In this document: one piece after another, positions 60,526 through 64,000 of the stretch
How the letters are laid out: each line of letters begins with the position of its first letter
Position numbering within the stretch: the stretch's first letter is position 1
Origin: an uncultured Paracoccaceae bacterium
GTDB lineage: Bacteria > Pseudomonadota > Alphaproteobacteria > Rhodobacterales > Rhodobacteraceae
Length of the DNA: 64,000 bases
NCBI GenBank assembly: GCA_947492825.1
Contig: CANLNT010000003.1
Coordinates: 62,001 to 126,000 of the forward strand
Reading direction: 5' to 3'
Program-made: the position numbers and the translations under genes
The notes under the pieces: generated by a model
Told to the model about the DNA's origin: nothing
What the model saw: only the letters and a program-made list of their open reading frames with translations
Databases searched by the model: none

Positions 60526-61581
60526 CTAGGCGGTTTGCATAGCAGTTTTGGATAGACGCTTGATCAAAACCACTGGATCAAACTGGTCTCGACGTTGACC
60601 CAAGGTGATACTGTGAAAATACGCTCCAAAGTCCCTGATGCGTTGTCCAAGTTGTAGCATGATGAAGATCGCGCATGACGCTTTCTGAGCTCCTACTGCA
60701 TTCTTGGCTTTCTCGAATGTATCTGGGTGAATCCCCATCATGGGTGCAAGAGTTCGAGCATGGTTTTCAATGTCCAACCAGTTTCTAAGCTTCTCTGTGG
60801 AGAACGATGTCGCTTGATCGCAAACTGAGGTTAGCAAGTCTGGTTTCATAGCTTCATTGCCTATGTTGCTATCTAAATCTTTTTTTTCTTCTTTAGACAT
60901 AGATTGGTGCCGGACAGTTTGTCCGTCATTGGCGGGCAATTCCACAGTTTCTGGTAGGTCATCTGGGGTATGCAAAGTCAGGCATTCTTTGTCCGTGTCG
61001 GCGAGCAGCGCGTGGTATTCGGGAAGGCTCAGCTTCCGGCGTAGTGCTCTACGTGCGTGGTTGATGAATGTGTTGCTGGGATCATGCTCTTCCAAATGGG
61101 CGAGCTTTGTTAGGATCTGTTTGCGGACAAATATCCGATCCCGCCGGTTGTTCTCCATCTCATGTGCGATGGCGATAAGCTCGCTCGCGCGTTGGAGGAG
61201 GGGGGTAAGAGACAGTCCAAAACTGATGCATTCCCCGCTGGACGAGCGAACGCGGTAGCGCTTTCGATTTGAACTGTCATTGCGTTTGATGAACCCGAGT
61301 TCGACGAAGCGGTTGATGTGTCTGCGGAGTGTCCGTTCGTCGATTCCGCCGACGCGCTGGCAAATCGAGTCGTTGGACGCGAAAACCGTTTCACCATGGC
61401 CGGGCTTCAAGAAACTGAGCATGGCTTGAAGTGTTTGGATATGGCCAGGACGCAGACCGAATACGCTACGTGCATCTCTCAGTGCCCTGAAGATGGTCCA
61501 GATGTCGGTTTCAGCCGCAGAAATTGGACCGCGTGATGCATCAGCGCCAGCGGTTCCGATCGATAGTTTTGTAAATGCCAT
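60526..61581 (-). CDS. repC: replication initiator RepC
   Basis: 351 residues. N-terminal winged-helix region (about 25-140: DIWTIFRALRDARSVFGLRPGHIQTLQAMLSF, ERTLRRHINRFVELGFIKR) typical of RepC initiators, which open the origin inside their own gene. The C-terminal half (ending QRIRDFGAYFHSITLGQR) also matches. Last gene of the repABC operon. Translation and transcription are held down by the ctRNA just upstream. The start is the ATG at 61581. Confidence 0.87.
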   Translation of the reverse strand: MAFTKLSIGTAGADASRGPISAAETDIWTIFRALRDARSVFGLRPGHIQTLQAMLSFLKPGHGETVFASNDSICQRVGGIDERTLRRHINRFVELGFIKRNDSSNRKRYRVRSSSGECISFGLSLTPLLQRASELIAIAHEMENNRRDRIFVRKQILTKLAHLEEHDPSNTFINHARRALRRKLSLPEYHALLADTDKECLTLHTPDDLPETVELPANDGQTVRHQSMSKEEKKDLDSNIGNEAMKPDLLTSVCDQATSFSTEKLRNWLDIENHARTLAPMMGIHPDTFEKAKNAVGAQKASCAIFIMLQLGQRIRDFGAYFHSITLGQRRDQFDPVVLIKRLSKTAMQTA

Positions 61582-61682
61582 GGTTTGTTCACGACGACCG
61601 TTTGGCCCTCAACTTCCCAGTCTCTTCCCAAAATTTCGCTCAGGAAAAGGCAATAAAAATCCGTCCACCGAATCGGTGACTC

Positions 61683-61711
61683 TTGACCGGTTTGCTGGAG
61701 GTTGCTACATC
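61683..61711 (+). promoter_or_regulatory. ctRNA promoter
   Basis: TTGACC (61683-61688), 17 bp, TACATC (61706-61711) on the strand opposite repABC, in the repB-repC gap. The position fits the promoter of the antisense RNA of repABC plasmids. Confidence 0.55.
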
Positions 61712-61717
61712 ATGAGT

Positions 61718-61770
61718 GCTAATCGAATGATGAGGGCTCTCCAGGGGAAACTTTGGGGGGCTCTTTTCTT
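61718..61770 (+). ncRNA. antisense counter-transcribed RNA (incompatibility RNA)
   Basis: About 53 nt. It starts just past the TACATC -10 element and ends in a GAAA-tetraloop hairpin (CTCCAGGG/CTTTGGGG, 61738-61758, with wobble pairs) followed by CTCTTTTCTTT. In repABC plasmids a ctRNA of 50-60 nt from this place represses repC and sets copy number and incompatibility. Exact ends are inferred. Confidence 0.6.
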
Positions 61771-61819
61771 TCTGGTCTTCGCTTTTCTCCTCTGCTCGCG
61801 TTACTCTGTGTGGCTTGGG

Positions 61820-62788
61820 TTAGGACCCAGAGCCGCTCTCATTCCGCCACTGTTCGAAGAGCTGCAAAAGCGTTGCCTCCGCGCGCTCTTCGAGCCATCG
61901 GCCGAATTCTGGGTTGTCCTTCTTGGCGATCTTGATGGCGATCGTTTTCTGATCGACTGTCAGCGTTCCCACAGAGCTACCGTCCCCATCTTTGACGACG
62001 GACGTTAGGCTGCGGTTGTCTTGCTTCTTGTTGCTACGCGCCTTGTTCGAGCATGCCGAGTAGACTGCCTGAAACTTCTCCGCGCTTGGAGTGTCGTCGG
62101 GCAGGGCGGCAATCGCCTCTTTGGCCGTGTTCACCAGATCTATATTTTTCGAGAACGCGGCCAGGTCACCCCATTGCCGTCGTCCGATGCCATGTGCCGG
62201 CCCGATCAGCTGTACAAGCCCTTCTGGCAGTTGCTCTATGACGACGCGATGGTTGGATACGCCCTGCCGTGTCAAGCCTAGAGCATCCTGAATTACGTTT
62301 GGCTTGTAACCTGATTCCTGCATCTCTTTGATAAAAAGAGATTTCTCGATGAAAGACGGGTCTAGTCTGAGGTTGTTCTCTTGGCCCTGTGCGATCAGAG
62401 ATGCGTCGTCATCCAAGGTTCGAACGATCGCCTTGACCGTTCCGCCGACCATGCGGATTGCTGCAAGTCTGCGTCGGCCGTAGATGATACGGTATCTGTC
62501 CGGTTGGGCCGATGGACGGACCATAATTGGCACTTGTTGCCCATGCTTGCGAATGCTTTCGGCCAACTCATCAATACTGGAATCCTCGAGCACCAACCGA
62601 TCGCGCAGACCATCCATGTCAATCTGATCGGGCTCGATGTCCCGAATGGAATTCGCGGTGATCTCGCGCAAAGAGTCGCGCAAGCCGCCAACAGATCCTG
62701 GCAGTTTTGCCGCTTTCGGCGGGGTAGGGGAGGGGGCCGCGCTCTCCTTCTCGTCCTTTGGAGGCTGATTGAAGATATTTCGGGCCAT
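61820..62788 (-). CDS. repB: partitioning protein RepB
   Basis: 322 residues. The ParB-like domain has EDSSIDELAESIRKHGQQVPIMVRP-type spacing (about 70-90), the RIIYGRRRLAAIR box and a HTH (LGLTRQGVSNHRVVIEQLP). It binds parS, helped by RepA. The start ATG shares one base with the repA stop (TGATG at 62786-62790), so it is translationally coupled; an earlier ATG in frame is less likely. Confidence 0.9.
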   Translation of the reverse strand: MARNIFNQPPKDEKESAAPSPTPPKAAKLPGSVGGLRDSLREITANSIRDIEPDQIDMDGLRDRLVLEDSSIDELAESIRKHGQQVPIMVRPSAQPDRYRIIYGRRRLAAIRMVGGTVKAIVRTLDDDASLIAQGQENNLRLDPSFIEKSLFIKEMQESGYKPNVIQDALGLTRQGVSNHRVVIEQLPEGLVQLIGPAHGIGRRQWGDLAAFSKNIDLVNTAKEAIAALPDDTPSAEKFQAVYSACSNKARSNKKQDNRSLTSVVKDGDGSSVGTLTVDQKTIAIKIAKKDNPEFGRWLEERAEATLLQLFEQWRNESGSGS

Positions 62789-63987
62789 CAGCGACGCCCC
62801 CATGCCATTTGGATTGTTTGTTCCAACTCATCGCCAACGCCGTTCACGCTGGTCAGAGCGCGATCAATCGTTTTCCTGATGAACTGGCTCGGATCAACTT
62901 CGTAGACGGTTTGCTGGGTCATACCGGCGTCCGAGATTGCTGTAGACTTCAGCATTGGCTCAGTCATGACCTGTCCGGCCAAGATCGATCTCAGGTAGCC
63001 CGCCATCTGGGTCTGAGGCCCGTCCGACGGCTCGTATCTCGTGATCAAGAACTTTACGAAGTCCCATGTAACGCGCCGGCCAATGGCTTCTTCGACAGCC
63101 TTTACTGTTTCCGAAGCAAGTTTCAGGAACTGGCTCATCGAAGCAATGTCGAGCATGCCTGGTACGACCGTTACCAGGAGTCCCGTCGAGGCTGCCAACG
63201 CCGTTAGGGTCAGAAAGCCAAGTTGAGGCGGGCAGTCGATCAGCACGATGTCGTAACTCGCCTCAACTTCCTCAAGCGCTAAGGCGAGGCGCTCCGCAAA
63301 TATGGGCTGCACCCGACGGGCGAGGGCGTTTGCCGTCTCAGTTTCGTATTCCGAGAGCATTAGGCCCGCCGGAACCATATCGAGCTTATGGAAGTAGGTC
63401 GTTTGGATGACGGCTGAGAGTGGAACTTGCTCCTCATATCTCAGAGCATCATAGATTGTGCCGCCTTCAGCGAACTCGAGCTCAGGCCGAAAACCGAAAA
63501 AAGTGGTCAAACTTGCCTGCGGATCGAGATCCAAGACCAACACTCGGTAACCTCGCAAAGCATACCGTTGTGCAAGATGGATCGTTGCTGTTGTTTTTGA
63601 CGATCCGCCTTTGAAATTGACGACAGATATCACCTGGAGACGATCGCCTTCACGTCGACCGGGGCGGTAGCTTTCTGCGTTCTTTCCGGTGCGCCCCAGA
63701 ATATCGCGCAGCTTATCGATCTCTTGGGCCGTGTAGAACCGGTGTCCGCGGTTGTCTGTATGAACTTCCGGGAAGCTGCCGTCCTTGTGCCGGTTGCGCA
63801 GGTTAGATGTGCTAACGCGCAGGAGGCTGGCAACTTCGGTAGAACTGAAACGGCGCAGGGACTTTCGTTCTTCGGGCTCGAAAGCGATCTTCATCTGGCG
63901 ATCCAAAGATTCAGCCAGATTGTCGGCAAATGCTCCGATGTCGGAAGAGCCTATGCCTTGCGCGTATCCAACGTTACGATCATCCAT
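62788..63987 (-). CDS. repA: partitioning ATPase RepA (ParA family)
   Basis: 399 residues. N-terminal MerR-like HTH (about 45-90: FSSTEVASLLRVSTSNLRNRHKDGSFPEVHTDNRGHRFYTA-type region) is followed by deviant Walker A FKGGSSKTT (about 125-133), DLDPQASLT and DCPPQLG. It drives plasmid segregation and autorepresses the operon. The ATG at 63987 (MDDRNVGYAQ) is the start; the repABC promoter and any upstream site are beyond the window edge. Confidence 0.92.
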   Translation of the reverse strand: MDDRNVGYAQGIGSSDIGAFADNLAESLDRQMKIAFEPEERKSLRRFSSTEVASLLRVSTSNLRNRHKDGSFPEVHTDNRGHRFYTAQEIDKLRDILGRTGKNAESYRPGRREGDRLQVISVVNFKGGSSKTTATIHLAQRYALRGYRVLVLDLDPQASLTTFFGFRPELEFAEGGTIYDALRYEEQVPLSAVIQTTYFHKLDMVPAGLMLSEYETETANALARRVQPIFAERLALALEEVEASYDIVLIDCPPQLGFLTLTALAASTGLLVTVVPGMLDIASMSQFLKLASETVKAVEEAIGRRVTWDFVKFLITRYEPSDGPQTQMAGYLRSILAGQVMTEPMLKSTAISDAGMTQQTVYEVDPSQFIRKTIDRALTSVNGVGDELEQTIQMAWGRR

Positions 63988-64000
63988 GTCCTGCCGCCCA

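Noticed and set aside
1-64000. CRISPR array or tRNA/rRNA genes
   Set aside because: I saw no regularly spaced direct repeats and no clover-leaf or rRNA segments while reading; a covariance search would be the decisive test.

Overview
The window reads as one end of a large accessory replicon from a marine Rhodobacterales bacterium (Roseobacter group). The evidence is a repABC replication operon at the right edge (60.5-64 kb, minus strand), a relaxase plus VirD4 mobilization set, typical alphaproteobacterial plasmid cargo (DUF736, DUF2493, DUF3768, DUF6878, strawberry notch, ArdC, ParB-like nuclease) and CtrA-type TTAA-N7-TTAA boxes. Genus and exact plasmid cannot be read from the sequence alone.

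Layout. (1) 0-10.8 kb: an AT-richer island bounded by an inactivated IS3-family element (1319-2574) and a truncated inverted copy of it (10215-10637) that sits inside an IS66 remnant. Between them lie an AerR-like B12-binding protein with a miniature PpsR-like partner, a CBS-GGDEF diguanylate cyclase, and a family of about 60-residue helical proteins. Five of these small genes and one decayed copy carry CtrA-like boxes at nearly fixed distances from the start codon. Two of the small genes and a 14-bp exact intergenic repeat recur as a duplicated block. (2) 10.8-25.6 kb: a complete-looking exopolysaccharide locus: three glycosyltransferases, a Wzx flippase, an OPX export lipoprotein, GalU, a WecG-PGT fusion, a chain-length regulator, a polymerase/ligase, a hybrid histidine kinase with a periplasmic partner, and a LuxR-type response regulator. 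Its intergenic promoter regions share a CCTATCC-N4-GGATAGG palindrome. (3) 25.7-33 kb: VirD4-like coupling protein, VirD2-type relaxase, MobC and a possible oriT. No mating-pair formation genes are present, so the replicon looks mobilizable in trans as far as seen. (4) 33-45.5 kb: metabolic and stress cargo: a PLP racemase/DUF1611 operon, a seven-repeat cysteine protein, a 2OG-Fe(II) oxygenase, a BLUF photosensor, an integrase, a Crp/Fnr regulator, and a copper island (Spy-like, DUF411, cytochrome c, CopC, CopD, CsoR, glutaredoxin-MauE) with two CsoR-type operators. (5) 45.8-60.4 kb: plasmid backbone cargo with three toxin-antitoxin-type loci (PrlF/YhaV, an orphan antitoxin, Xre-MbcA/RES) and putative anti-defence genes. 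(6) 60.4-64 kb: repABC with an antisense ctRNA between repB and repC and two copies of an 18/16-bp palindrome downstream of repC, which are candidate parS sites.

How it fits together. The backbone replicates, partitions and stabilises the replicon and makes it transferable. The cargo points to surface life and environmental sensing: regulated polysaccharide, c-di-GMP, light/B12 input and copper tolerance. The small-protein family under CtrA-like boxes, and the shared operator of the EPS locus, are the parts least explained by known families.
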